NCBI GenBank assembly: GCA_951799445.1
Contig: OX637288.1
Coordinates: 9,240,501-9,304,500, forward strand
Length of the DNA: 64,000 nucleotides
DNA from: Pseudisothecium myosuroides
Lineage: Eukaryota; Streptophyta; Bryopsida; Hypnales; Lembophyllaceae
Direction of reading: 5' to 3'
This document shows positions 33,484 through 45,779 of the stretch, one piece after another. The position numbers and the translations under genes were made by a program. The notes beneath the pieces are model-generated. The model ran no database searches and had not been told where the DNA came from. It saw only the letters and a program-made list of their open reading frames with translations. Within the stretch, counting starts at the first letter, position 1, and each line of letters opens with the position of its first letter.

Positions 33484-36400
33484 TTACAGTTTCGGTTGTT
33501 CTTGCGAGCACAATACGTCCACTTGATTATAGTAAAAATATGAATTGGAGTTGGGAGTGTCTGGATTAATATCCTCACATGCAAAGCCTCTACACTTGCC
33601 TTCAACACGTGCCAAGCAAACGTCCAACATCTTCAGCATCGTCGGACGCTGCTTGAAGATGGGCTGCGCTTTAAACTCGGATAACGGCATCCACTGATCC
33701 ACAGGAAAACACCAAAACAATATCGTTATCACGATTAAGTCATTTGTAAATCCGAACGGATATTGATAATAAAAATGTAGTCAAATAACCAGCATAACCA
33801 AACGAACAAGTTGCTACGCTCAGAAACAGCCTGTTGTGAGTCGAAGAGCTTGAGATACCTGAGCTGCCGCAATCTCTGACTCCTGTGGTACAATCACAGT
33901 TGAAGTTGGACGAAGTATGCACAGAAAGAACAGATCTGATTTTTCAAAAACAACATGGTGTCCTTGCCTGCAAAAAAGTAAGCTAAGTTCAGATCCCGGA
34001 GTGCAAAACGTAACCGGATCAAGGTGTAGATTAAGGATTTTAAAAAGAACAGACCTTGCAAGACGGGCAGTGCTTTACCTGAATCCCACGACCTCCAAGA
34101 ATTTCGCATCCACCTGTAGATTCCACAGACCCAAGTTCATACAGGTCCCTCTCTGAATGTAATACTTAGTGATCCAATCCTTTATCAGAACCAACACTAC
34201 GCATCGTCTACAGTCAAGTCTAAAACACAGACACACCAATATATCTGCATAATTAGCCGCTATGTAGAATGATTATTCGTCATAGCATTCTGCGGTGCAG
34301 GGCGGAAGTGGAGTAATAGCATATGCCCAGATTATTGAGATGACGATGCCCAAAAAGAGTTTAAAAAATGGTGGAAAAAATCGATAGTCTCTCTATACTT
34401 TTCCCACATGAATATGTGCCACGGTAAACCGTGACAAGACGATTCACCCTTGATAACGGCGTAACGTTCTTACCGTCCCCTACAAATATTACCTTCTTGG
34501 TTCCTACATATTCTCAAGCATTCTCTCCTAACAATCGATGTCCCACCATCCTTTCCACCATTCCTATGTTTCTACCAATCCTACACATTGCAAAAGGATG
34601 GTCCTTCCACCAGCTCAAGAATGTTATCTAAAAAACATCGCTCGGATGGTGTCGTACAGTTTCTAAAAACCTCGTTGCAGTAGAAACTTCCAAACCTCGT
34701 GGCCATAACCGGATTAATATCAGAATCAAGACTAGGAAGTATTGAGGGCAAACATACATACCCCTGTTTCTTCTTTCACTTCTCTGATGGCTCCTTCAAA
34801 AATATCCTCTCCCTGCATAAATGAGTGAGTAAGTCTCCATTAATTTGATGAAGAGTTCCTCGGTTTTCCTCAACAGAGGCACCTCATACTAAAGGGCTCC
34901 TGTAAGCAAATGCTAGACTATATTCAAGAACCTAAATCATAACTGACAATGACGGATGCAACTTGCTGCCAATATAACATCAGAGATAGAGTGCACGCAT
35001 ATTCCTTTTATTGCTTAAAATGAAGTTCTGAAATTTGAGCATACCATTGAAATATTTTCTTTAGCTGGGCCTAGCGAGTCTAGGTATGAAGAGAACACAA
35101 ACACGCAAATGGATTGAATAGGAATAAACCTGATCAATGAGCCCCGTGGGCATCTTCCAGACTCCAGTGCCTTTAAGAGGACCGTTCTTCTCCTGAACTG
35201 CTAGAATCTGGCAGAAAAACTCAAAGTGCAACGTTAGTCCCAATCAAATTTGCTTCAAGTATTAGATAGGTAAAACCTCCCAAAATTATACATCATGTAC
35301 AGAGGTGTCCCGCCAAGTCGTTTAGTCCATCAGCCATGTGCAGAAGAATGCAGAAATTCCCTGGACAGTAAATTTCCTCTGAAACTGAAAAGAAATTTGT
35401 GGGAAATAGCCCTTGTGAATTCTCCACGAGAATGCAACTAGAAATATTAACGAAAGGCCGCATATAACCATGGTCATGGCCACTAGTGCAAATCTCAACA
35501 AAGGAACTCAGCTCGTGCTTTGTCGAGATTTGAAGAATCTCTATAGCACCACTCTAAGCAACCAGTCTAAGATATACTGTACACTCTCAAGTAAAACATT
35601 GATACCTCGTTATTTTCGTTCAATAAGAAGGCCCCTACACCAACTTGATGCGATGCATTCGGTGGAAGAGCACAAGGTCTATCTGGAAGCCACAAGGTGA
35701 GCATCAGGTATGCTGGCTCTGCATGGTGATACCGAAACCCTGCCTGCACCCCTACCAAACATCGTTACCAACTTGCCACCTAGGATTCCAACCGATGCCA
35801 ATTCAAGGTACTCAAATTCCACAAGATGCAGTACCACCGGCAATCACTAATTCATGTTGATGGAATAACCAACGCCCCAAAACCTATTTAGTGCCTAAGA
35901 AACGCACCTCAACTGCCGCCTCGACCAGGTTCACATTCTCTATTGGCAATTTAAGCCAAATCCCATGCTTTCTCTGCCACACACAAATGATTCGCAATGA
36001 AAAAAAACACATTTTGCAAATGCACGCAAGTCTCGTACTTCGATTTTGCTCTTAATGGCAATTTTATTCCTTCACTACGGCGTGAAGTGGTCACCAGAAA
36101 ACAATTGCTAGAAATGATTTCTGCTCTCAAATGAAACCCCTCATTTTCAAGCCTATTGACTCAACAAACATAATGAACAGCAGTCCTCGAATTATAATAA
36201 GGACGGACAATAAACAGTGAGCAGCAGAGCCTAATCTCCCGTTATTGGTCTGACTTTACCTCCCGTTTCCACTGCGCAATCGACGCCATCAAAGATCTTT
36301 TGAACGTGAAACCATCGCTCGGCAAGCCGCGGGGATCCACAATCACCCCTTCGTAACTGTCATACCGCCCTGACAGCGTCGCATTATTGCTCTGTAGCTC

Positions 36401-36508
36401 ATCCCCTTCCACCTGCAGCTCATTTCCCGACCTAGAGACGAATTCATCGTCCGGAGGAGGGAGTGCCACTCCAGACACCAGCTCTGGAGCCGCTTCTGCT
36501 CCAGACAT
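33484..36508 (-). CDS. Nudix hydrolase, plant NUDT2/NUDT8-like (8 exons)
   Basis: Hydrolase of nucleoside diphosphates linked to a second moiety; Arabidopsis relatives act on ADP-ribose and NADH, but the substrate here is not visible. Exons: 36508-36260, 35973-35908, 35743-35606, 35207-35130, 34812-34762, 34113-34079, 33967-33859, 33693-33484, all with GT-AG junctions, giving 311 residues. The Nudix box (Gx5Ex7REUxEExGU) is complete at 173-195: Gly173, Glu179, then REVKEETG at 187-194 and Val195. It is split by introns on both sides of exon 5. The N-terminal part carries the family pattern [14 protein letters not shown] and [14 protein letters not shown] found in plant NUDT2-type and animal NUDT6 proteins. 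After the box come [12 protein letters not shown] and [13 protein letters not shown], also typical. The start is the first ATG of the main exon; an alternative upstream leader exon would lengthen the N-terminus. The C-terminal tail after about residue 275 is variable. Confidence 0.92.
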
Positions 36509-37175
36509 TTTCGGCACTGGCCGAAACCCGCGTGCTTGAATTCCCAATTGACGAGCTGCGCGAATTCATCACATAAACTCTTCATATATCAGCTTCAAGC
36601 TTGCAATTTCAGATTAAACGAATTCCTCGTCACGGGCATTTCCTTTAGTTCCTTGCCTAAAACTCACAGAACTTGGTACAGAGAAAGCTGACGTGCAATT
36701 CGTGCAACATAACTCACTGTTACATAAATTCGCTCCAAAGAGCGGGATTGTGCAGGTACCCCACTCAAAAAACAAATTGAATTTCCACCCAATCCCTTAA
36801 GTTTGCAAATTGACAGTCTCCTCGGAAAAAGCAGAAACCCTAATCAAGCATAATACAATTACGCCCCTAAAGGACCAAGCAGCCCACTTTGGGCTTTTGG
36901 GAAATTTGGGCGGGCAATTCCCGTGTCAATACTTGAGATAAAATTGTGAAAAAAAGGATGTATGTGCGCATACTGAAAAGCTTGCATCACACACACACAC
37001 ACAAAAAAAAAATGCTACCTTCTGTCGCCTCCAATTCGATTCAGACCCACAGAAGATTCAATTCAAAACCGAAAAGACAACAGTCATCCCACAAAATGAC
37101 AATCTCTTTTCTGAAAGAGAGGAAACATAAAAAAGAGTCGAAACGATTACGACAACAACTGACCGGTAAGCTTAC

Positions 37176-37332
37176 GCGACGTCCACGCAGGACTGCGAGA
37201 TTGGCGAATGAAGAGCGAAAGCCTGCGGTTGCCAGTCGCAGAGCGGGATCCAGCAGCCCAGCGAAGCTCACAGAAGGTGCCGGAAAGCGCAATTCGGCGA
37301 CTGCAATGGGTGCAAAACGAAATACACACCAT
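37176..37332 (-). CDS. Possible leader exon of the Nudix gene encoding a targeting peptide
   Basis: On the minus strand an ATG at 37332 opens a 52-residue frame rich in Ser, Arg, Thr and Ala with only one acidic residue. It ends at a GTAAGC donor after position 37176 in phase 1. The Nudix main exon has a CGCAG acceptor giving an exon start at 36555, also phase 1, and joining the two keeps the frame through Arg-Gln-Leu-Gly into the Met at 36508. An in-frame TGA lies just upstream of that acceptor, so any N-terminal extension must be spliced. The acceptor has a weak pyrimidine tract, and this could equally be 5' UTR. The region is locally GC-rich, as expected for a transcribed 5' end. Confidence 0.4.
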
Positions 37333-37698
37333 CGCTGGCGGATCATTTCCAGCTTGGGTGGGATTGCCACTCAGGGGCTACGGCGGAACACTACAGTACT
37401 CGCAGGAAGACTTAGTAGTCATCAGCGCCACGTAGCATTCCTGCGGAAGAGAGGAGGAAGGGAGAGCATGAGAGTTCGGCGCAGTCGCATACTGACTTGG
37501 CCAGAAACGTGGACAAGAAAGGAAACAGTAGATGAAAAGATTGGGTGAAAAAGTAGATGAAAAGTATGCTTCCGTACTTTCAAATGTGGGGTCTTGGATG
37601 ATTTCTGTGGATGTAAGAATGCTTTCTTCGTTTGTGAAAGCCGTGGTACATCCACACGTTCATTCCGTGCTTGTAGGTGTTGTCAGCGTTACGTATAC

Positions 37699-37976
37699 GC
37701 AGGACGCTAAATGAGTCTCACGAAGTGGGACCAGCAGAGTAAAAACGCAAGTTCTTGGGGGATAAAAGTAAAATCTTGCCCCTATTTTGAGCCGTGTCTA
37801 GGGTATGTTCTAGACCTCTCCTGGCTAATTTGGGGTCTCTGATCGCAAATATGAATTCAAAATTTGCAAAAAAAAATTTGTGTGAAAAATAAAAAATTCC
37901 TATGTTTTTTCCTGGGTAAAATTCCTGCGTTTTCACACTGCCAGTTTCACTTCGTGGGACTCATTTAGCGTCCTGC
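37699..37976. mobile_element. 278-bp MITE with ~50-bp inverted ends, family GCAGGACGCTAAAT
   Basis: GCAGGACGCTAAATGAGTCT at 37699 continues as CACGAAGTGGGACC; the right end is its inverted copy with few changes, ending GCGTCCTGC at 37976. A diverged copy lies at 62430-62676 with the same interior (CTAATTTGGGG, TGATYGCAAATATGA, AAAATAAAAAATTCCT). Confidence 0.85.
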
Positions 37977-38154
37977 TATCGTGTACTAGTCTCCAAGTAA
38001 AGTACTACACTGCAGTGGTTTTTTTTGGTTTTCGGACCAATGGTTAGAGTAGACAAGCCTATTACCACCTAGCAATCTGAATATTTTGGCAAGAGGTCAG
38101 AGGTCTTTGCTTGTTGCATAGATCAAACCGAAGGGGAATTATAATTTTGTGATT

Positions 38155-38382
38155 ATCCCTTAAACGCTGAAGGGGTGACCCTCAAAATCATCCTTTTCTA
38201 TTACCGTGTGAATCAGTAGCCTTCAAAATTGCAAAAATACTCATTGCAAGTCAAACCACTGTAGAAGATCTTCCCTTTCCACAACAAATTTCAAGGATGA
38301 ATAGTTGCAATTTTGTCCCATATAGTTTGATTCCCTGTCATCCATCGGACAGAAAACGTCCGCTTCGGCATTCAAGGGTTAA
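38155..38382. mobile_element. Possible short copy of the TTAACCCCTAAAGG family
   Basis: Starts TATCCCTTAAACGCTG and ends CATTCAAGGGTTAA, with CATCCATCGGACAGAAAA inside, also seen near 32290. Inverted ends are imperfect. Confidence 0.4.
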
Positions 38383-38689
38383 AATTGTAATTTTTGTGAA
38401 TTTCTGAACAAGTGGTTTGTCTTGGAATTAGAGAAGTGCTCATAAAGTGGAGTCATGAACATCCTATATCCTACATAAAGGTCAAATTTGGTAGAAATTA
38501 AGTCATTTTTGTAAAAGAAATGTCACATGCCATCTTGTAAATGGTAGGAGGTGACATGGCCCCCTCAGAATCTAACATGGAAATTCTATCTCGGCACTTG
38601 AGTGCCAATTTAGACCTTCACGTACGGTAAACAACCTATAGCCCCTCTTCCATGCATCCAATGGTATTTAAGTGTTCACCTATGTATTG

Positions 38690-39000
38690 TTGTTGGAGAC
38701 ACTAAGTGTTTGATGGATGACTTTAGCTGAGATTACAGGATGGAGAAAAATGTTTTTTCATCCAATTTGTCTATTTGGAGGGTACTTGAGTACATTTTTA
38801 GTGAATAGTATTGTAAAGTCCCTCATTATGATCTTATTGGCTTTTCTAAAGACTAAGGTGCTTAATCTATGAATCACCTTGGCTTGCTATTTACTCTTGA
38901 TGTGAATTTTAGCCCTAAAAGTGGTATTTTTTGAATTTGAGTCCAACTAATGAAATGAAGCTTATCCACTGCATTTTCTACTCCAGTTGGAATTTTTTTT
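38690..39000 (+). repeat. Dispersed repeat D, copy 1 (empty site)
   Basis: Matches 60060-60229 plus 60812-60960, for example TGGATGACTTTA, AATGTTTTTTCATCCAAT, GAATAGTATTG and TTGAATTTGAGT. Here CTTAATCTATGAATCACC is uninterrupted; in the other copy a 582-bp element sits at this TTA. Confidence 0.8.
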
Positions 39001-40121
39001 AAATATTAAATTTCAGTAATTTATAGCAATATGAACTTTAAGCCTATAACCATGGTTGATATTATAACTTTAGTTTATATCATGATGTTAATGTACTATA
39101 TTACATACCTCTAGTGAAAAATTCAGATTTTTCAACTATATTTTGTATTTGATATGAATTTTCTTCATTTTTTTCTTAATAAATTCACAGTAGTTTCTAA
39201 ATTTTCCAAAAAAAGGGAGAAAATTTTACAACTTGTAGCCAACACATGTGATTTCATCTCTGAAAAATAAATATGAAATTTTTCTTTTATATCTAATTGA
39301 AAAATGGCAACAAATAAAGTCAAAGACACTAAGGCTAGAATTTAGTGGCTATGGGCTCATCCTTACAAAGTTAAAGAATTGACACGTTACCCCTTGTTGG
39401 CATTAATGTAGTGATTAAATAACTGGTGGAAATGAATTGGCTTACCTTATGTGGCCTTTCTTTCAAGAAAATTCTAGGTTCTCTAGCTCCTTCAAATTTT
39501 AGGGGCTGAAATAGAAGGTGGCTAATTTTGAGTTAGCAATTTTGAATATGCAATTTTTGTATATATTGACTTCGCACGACAAATGAAATGAGGTTTGGGA
39601 AACATTGCGGTAGTGGTGTATAAGGCCATGATTACATTTTTAAACACATTTATCCACTTTTTTTTTCCATAAGCTTGAAGTCGTCCAATTTTTTTTGAAG
39701 CAATTAGGCATTAAATTGCTTAAAAAAACATTGTTGTACTAACTTCTAAAGGTGAGGTGCAAAACTCATATTTTTTCACAATGGCAGATAAATGCAAAAA
39801 TCTGCCCCTATTTTGTGGTGGTTAATTTTGTATTTTTTGACCACTTTACACCAATTTGGGGCTTACAATTCCAATCATGAATTCCAATTTGGAAAATTAC
39901 ATTGTTTTGTGATAAAAATGTGGTTTATGCATTTTCTCACATTATTAGAAAATCATGACCAAATCAATAAAAAGTCAACTAATTTTTGTTGATTGGAGCA
40001 CCGTTATGACCGTTTTCACTGATTTTTGAACTTTTGTAAAAGTCAACAAAATGGGTGACTGATTTTTGTTGATTTGAATAGTGCAATGAACAAATCAACA
40101 AAATTTTAGGAAATTTGAAAC

Positions 40122-40375
40122 TATTAAAGGGGATTCGGGGCCAAGGAAGGGCCGTTTTAGGCCTGTTCCCCAATATGTCCCCATGCTATGAACCACGGTA
40201 TGGGTTGTCAGAAAAATATATTAAATTTTTTTTAATTGAAAATCTGATGTGGCCGAAGTTCGGCCACGTCACCTTGCTGAAGTGGCGCAATTCCAACAGT
40301 CGGGAATTTAGCTGTATTTGAGGGAGAACTTGCGGAAACTCTTGGCCTTTTAGAGGGCCCAAATTCTCTCTAAGG
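40122..40375. mobile_element. Diverged MITE of the CATTAGAAGAG family
   Basis: Starts ATTAAAGGGGATTCGGGGCC and ends GGGCCCAAATTCTCTCTAAG. The centre holds TCTGATGTGGCCG and CGGCCACGTCA as an inverted pair, as in the 14841-15062 copy. Confidence 0.6.
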
Positions 40376-41319
40376 TTTTTGGAACCTTTTTGGAATCTTT
40401 TTAAAATCTTTTGGAATTTGTTGGAATCTTTGTACTGTACTTAGCACATTTATAATATTCAGGAGGGCAAGGTTAGCTCATTGATGCCAAATAATTAATT
40501 AGCCCTTGAAGCCCTGAGGCATGGTTTCAATTCATTTTCCATTTTTGAGCAGGCCCTTCTCGGTGCAATATTTGTTGGATACGATTTTTGTGAAACTTTT
40601 ATCAAAGTTGTGTTTCACTACTAGCTTGATGCCTAAAAAATCCAAGTTGCCATTAAAAGGTTAGGTCTCACAAGGTCATTTTTTTTTAGTAATGGGAGAT
40701 TTTGCACAGCCATGACAAATAGATCCAATTAGCTTGAAAATATTTATGCATACTCTCAATAAGATTATTAACATAATCCAAAAAGTTAAAAGACATATAA
40801 GCACATGATTTTGAGTTGCATGCATTTGAAATAAGTTTTTCACATTCAAGCAATATTTAAAACTCCACGGTTGGAATTCTATGTACAATAGAAATATGAT
40901 TTTTTAATTTAACCATTCACAATTCAGTGTTTTTTAAACTTAGCAAACTTTGGCGTCCATTTTAACATAGTAAAATAGTTTTTTTCAAAAAATTTGGTAT
41001 TAAAAACAATTGGAAAATCGAGCCAAAATTCATCTTCAAAAATCTATTTGAGATTTTGAGCCTCCAATTAAAGAAAATGTCCCTTCCAACCCCTCTCTGA
41101 ACTTTGTCCATAACTTTTGATTGAAAACTCAAAATCACAAACGGATTTTTGGAGATGAAAGTTAGCTTGATTTTACAATTTTTCTTAGTTCAAGGTCTTT
41201 TGAAAAAAGTTATTCTACTATGCCAAAATGGCTGCCAAAGTCTATTGAGATTCAAATATACCGAATTGTAAATGAATAAGTAAGAAAAAATTATTTATAT
41301 TATACATTAAATTCCAATA

Positions 41320-41380
41320 GTGGTGTGGTAGTTAGAGCAGTGCTCCTAAGCATAAGGTCTTGGGTTGGAATTTCGTTGGC
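41320..41380 (+). mobile_element. tRNA-like head of a SINE
   Basis: GTGGTGTGGTAGTTAGAGCA contains an A-box-like word (about 41326-41340) and GGTTGGAATTT at 41363-41373 a B-box-like word; spacing is about 37 bases, normal for tRNA genes. The 3' tRNA half does not fold well and non-tRNA sequence continues to about 41500, so a SINE remnant fits better than a tRNA gene. Confidence 0.55.
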
Positions 41381-41967
41381 AATCATGGGTTGATTGTGTA
41401 GTTGCACAAAATTTTAGACCAAAATGATAGGTGCGGACAACAATTTTTAGTTGTTTTGATCATAAATTTTTCTAGTACTACGTAGTACTCCGTATATCAC
41501 AAGTCAAATATTATAGAAGAAGAGCATGTAGTAAGTAATCGCATCTCATCTATAAATTCCCTAATAAATCAGTTTGATGCATTTCCAATGTGATTACAGT
41601 TCCCATTAGAATTTGATACCAAAATTGCATTTAAGGTAGGAAGATCCATTTTTAGACATTTATCTCACTCTAAACATTTATTCTATTCTAAGCAATAAAA
41701 AATGTGCCAAGTTCAATCAAGCTTTGAACCTAAAGCTATTATTCTTGAACAATTGAAGTTTGGGTCACAATGGGATGAATAGTGGCCACAATAAAGGCTT
41801 TGATTGATGATGATGGAGAGAATTAGCAACTAAATTGAAAAATTCTACCTTTTGAGTGTAAACCATCACAAAAGTATTCTACTTTAATGAATTATAGCCA
41901 TTTCAAAAAAAAAACTTTGATCATTTGAGATGAGAAACTGATGACTATTGTAGATGCACATGATGTC

Positions 41968-42549
41968 AACTCCTAAAGTCCAGAGGCATATTTTGGGCAA
42001 AAATTGTGAAAACTACCACTTCTACGGCAGTGAGAAAAAAATGAAATAAATTTTTTTTCCGCATTCAAGCATACAAATTTGTACTAGACTACTATAGGAA
42101 TGTGTAGAAAATTTCAGAAACTTTGACTGCACAAATTGAAAGATTATGACGTTTGAAGTTAGAAATTTTTTTTTTTTTCAATCTTGGCCACTAGGCCTAG
42201 AAGACTTTAACTCCTCCTAGAGTGAGATTTTTACACTATGTATGCTTATTTTTTTTACATTTGCATCTTTTATCATGTAAGTTACATACATGCCAAATTT
42301 CAAAAGTTAATGAGCTTTTTTGCAAAAGATTCTCAAAATATTTCTAGATTGCCAGAGCTGCCAAAAAAGTTTAGGGCAACATAACTTTTGATCCGGGCAC
42401 CCAATTAGAAAAAAAAAGATTTTCACTATGAAGGTACATATTCACACCTCATGTCAAAATTTCATAAACATCCGACTAAAATTGACTTCATAGAAACCTA
42501 TTTGAATTTTCAATTGTTTGTTCAACGGACAATTGTCCTTTAAGGGTTA
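41968..42549 (+). mobile_element. TTAACCCCTAAAGG family, short subfamily (~580 bp), copy 1
   Basis: Interior matches 60230-60811: TTTTGGGCAAAAATTGTGAA, AGATTTTTACACTAT, TGTAAGTTACATAC and AACTTTTGAT-CGGGCACC. The ends are degraded: CAACTCCTAAAGTCC and CCTTTAAGGGTTAA. Confidence 0.7.
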
Positions 42550-42829
42550 ATTTTGGAAAAAAAGGGTCTAGTGACCCTATTGAGCTTTTTTGATAGCGCA
42601 CTTCTAAAATTCATAACAAATTCATGCTCTATTGAAAAAATTAATAAATTCAATTGTTGTCACCTTTTCTTACAATTGTTTATATATAAAAAAGTATACA
42701 AAGATATTCATCCATCCTAAAAGGGCCAATAGACATTCTACCCAAAACGGTATAATTGAAAATACATTGGTTTGACATTGAAATGACAAGCATTAGAAAA
42801 ATAATGTTGTAAATGAAAATTATATATAT

Positions 42830-42833
42830 ATGT

Positions 42834-42889
<56 letters not shown>

Positions 42890-42890
42890 A
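42830..42890. repeat. (TG)n microsatellite
   Basis: About 28 TG units with occasional TATG; it gives spurious His/Thr-rich reading frames on the minus strand. Confidence 0.98.
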
Positions 42891-42949
42891 TACATTTTTA
42901 CTTATACTAATTGAAGTCATTTAAACCAATCCAATGTAATAAACACATT

Positions 42950-43508
42950 AACCCCTAAAGCTCTTTATTAGTCACAATGGATTTAAAAAAATTTGGGCAT
43001 CTAAAATGAGGTACTAGATTGTGTTTTTTTCCCTCATATTTTATTGAGATTAGGGAAACAAACAATTTTTTTGGAAATTCAATTTTAATGAAGATCCAAC
43101 AATTGAAAAGGAAATATGCGTTTTATTTTTGTTTTGAACTTGGGCAGGTGGAAAACAATATCATGTTGCTTTGAAAATTTTCATACTTCTTTCTAACATG
43201 AAGCTCTATTCAAATATGAAGTCTTTAAATCTTCCTTGCAAATAGAATTTGAGTTATGGGGCTCAAAAGCCCAATATAGCCACATTGTGAAAAACTTGGA
43301 GAGTCTTGGAAAAAACATTTTATTCCACTTCACAAGCTTTGTTTTCACACATACATTTTTTTCAAATCTCTAATTTTTTAATATATTTTGCGAGATATTT
43401 TGGCAATAATTAGAAAGAAGATTCTATAATTATAAATTTGGAGAATTTTGACTTTGGAAGTTTTGTAAGTATTTGTCAATTTCTAGCCTATGGATCTCTA
43501 GGGGATAA
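42950..43508 (+). mobile_element. Possible further TTAACCCCTAAAGG element
   Basis: Left end ATTAACCCCTAAAGCTC; right end GATCTCTAGGGGATAA. The interior shows only weak resemblance to the other copies. Confidence 0.35.
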
Positions 43509-44177
43509 AAAATACATTGGATTCTCACAGGCATGTTAAATTGATGCATTTCTGACACTTTACAAATGTAATTTGAGTAACAAAATTAATATGCACTACA
43601 ATACACCAAATTTTATCATGCACTTGAGGTGCATGAAAAACTCATTGAGTGTACTAGTTTAATTTGTACCAAAATATGTACTTTCCTAAACCATTTATTA
43701 GAAAAAAAAACAATTTTGGTATAGTTAATTCATAATCTAAATAAAAATTTCAAGTCAATCTCCACCTCACAATCTTTGTAAGATGCACATTTAAAGAAAA
43801 GGGTCAAAATATGTTTTTTGAGCTTTTAAAAATTATTCTAAGTTTTTAAGCAGTAAATTGAACATAATAATTCAAAAAAAATCCTAAAATAGAATGAAGA
43901 TAAAAAAAAAATACAATCTATGCAATTTGCTATGACATAATTATATTAAAATTAAAATATTTTTCAGTTATCAACAATAAGATTTCTAAATTTTGTTTAC
44001 ATACTGTACAATGACAAAGCACTATTTTCATGTAAAGTTTCTCATGTAGACCATACAAAGATTTTCTTAGATATTATTTCAATGTGGTTATATACTTTAG
44101 ATAAATTTGCTTCATTAAGAAAATATTTTTTTCCAAATTCAATGTAAATAAGAGAACATCTGTGACCAAAACAACAC

Positions 44178-44456
44178 CATTAGGGGAGATTTGAGGGCAA
44201 TGGAGGGCCGTTTCAGCCCTATTCCCCTTATTTGGAATTGCTGTACACAATTAGAATATGTTAGTAATAAAAAATAAAATAAAAATTAAAGAAAATTTCT
44301 AAAATATTTGAAAAAAAACATTTGAAAACCAATTTTGTATTAATTTCTGACGTGGCACTCTCTCAACTATGTCAGACTATGTAGCTAGCAGCGTTCCTAA
44401 AGTTTCCATAGTCCGGGAACTCACAGTCTTGTTTTGTCCCTGAATCTCTTTTAATG
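44178..44456. mobile_element. MITE of the CATTAGAAGAG family, 279 bp
   Basis: Starts CATTAGGGGAGATTTGAGGG and ends CTGAATCTCTTTTAATG. The interior has TCTGACGTGGCA and ATGTCAGACTA around the centre, and GTCCGGGAACTCACAGTCTT, matching GACTGCGAGTTCCCAG of the 14841 copy. Confidence 0.75.
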
Positions 44457-44952
44457 AAAATCAACAATTTTTTGTTGTTTTGGAAATTTGGGCAATGGTG
44501 GTCATGACTTGACCAATTTAACAAAATTATGTAAAGACATCAAAAGATTTCTATTCTTTTTGGCACTTCAAGATTTTTTTTGACTAAATCCAAAAGATTT
44601 TATTAGTATCAATTTGTTGTTTGTATATGCACATGTAAATTTAGCTACGGTGTACCAATCTTTTTTTTCCACGATGCACTGCTTTGTACTACTTGAAGTT
44701 CTAATTTGTATTTGATCCCTACTTTTTGTAAAAGTGAAACCTAAATCTCTAATAATGTTTTTTTTTTATCAATGGAAATTGTCTGTTTGGTTCAAAAAAC
44801 AAAAAAACAAAACCTAAATCTCTATTTAAGAAGAAGACCACTCAATGTGATTAGATTGCATGCTACCCATGCCTTGCTGTCATTCAGAAAAAAAAAATTC
44901 AAGTGCAATAAGCCATACTTTGTTGTCATTCCAATAAGAATTTTAGGAAGTA

Positions 44953-45523
44953 CTCCCTCTGTCCCACTAAAAAACTCCAAAAAGCTTCCCCACAAGGGAT
45001 TAACTACATTTTTAGTCTTTTTGATAGGGAAACATGCATTTGAAAACTAGCAACCCATCCTTTAGATCTCTGCAAAATCTCCAACTTAGGCACCATCGTT
45101 TAGGCACCCAAAATCCATGAGGAAAGTATCATTTTTGACAAAATTTGTAAACGCTGCCAGCTCCATCATTTGTGATGATTTAAATGTTGGTAGCAACATT
45201 GGGATTCTAGAAACATCTACTACAACCTAAATATCCACAACAAAGATCCCTACACCACTTCAAGAATAGCTCTTCAAAGTGTTGAAGTGGTCACCAAACC
45301 CATTATCAATACTACTGTCTAAGGAAGCACAACGAGTACAAAGTGTCTCATATGGGCAAGGCCAAGCTTTCTTGGCGAAGAATGCTCCCTAATCACTTGA
45401 CTTGCCCCCACGAGGTCATTCAACACGGCCAACACTTACCCAACAATTGAAATCTAAAAATGGAGCTTTTTAGTGGGACATAAATTGTGCTTGATTTGGA
45501 GGTTTTTAGTGGGACAGAGGGAG
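44953..45523. mobile_element. Stowaway-like element, 571 bp, TA target
   Basis: Left CTCCCTCTGTCCCACTAAAA and right TTTTAGTGGGACAGAGGGAG are perfect inverted ends, each flanked by TA. CTCCCTCNGTCCC is the classic Stowaway terminus of plants. The interior shows no recognisable transposase, though it is more complex than the ends. Confidence 0.88.
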
Positions 45524-45779
45524 TAGTATTCAAATATATTTTAGAACAAGCATCTAAAAAGGTACCACAAAAATGGGGATTTTCAACAAACACTCTTGTC
45601 ATATGAAAATTGATGTCCTGAAAGAATTGCACATAAATTTAAAAACTATGGAAATTCATTACTAGTTTCCATTTAAAAAATAAATATTAATAATTTCAAC
45701 TCGAACACATAAGAGTTCCTATAATTTTAGTCCACAAGGTAGGTGCCCCTAGAATCTGCACTTAAAATCAATGCCCCAT

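Noticed and set aside
36946..37548. 200-codon plus-strand open frame, very basic
   Set aside because: It lies antisense to the probable Nudix 5' region, has low-complexity His/Thr and Lys/Arg stretches and matches no family; its length follows from local GC content.
41320..41380. Functional tRNA gene
   Set aside because: B box is imperfect and the acceptor stem does not pair; a SINE remnant is more likely.
45240..45400. Decayed mariner transposase inside the Stowaway-like element
   Set aside because: A minus-strand reading has a few residues reminiscent of plant mariner proteins, but there is no catalytic triad and several stops; too weak to claim.
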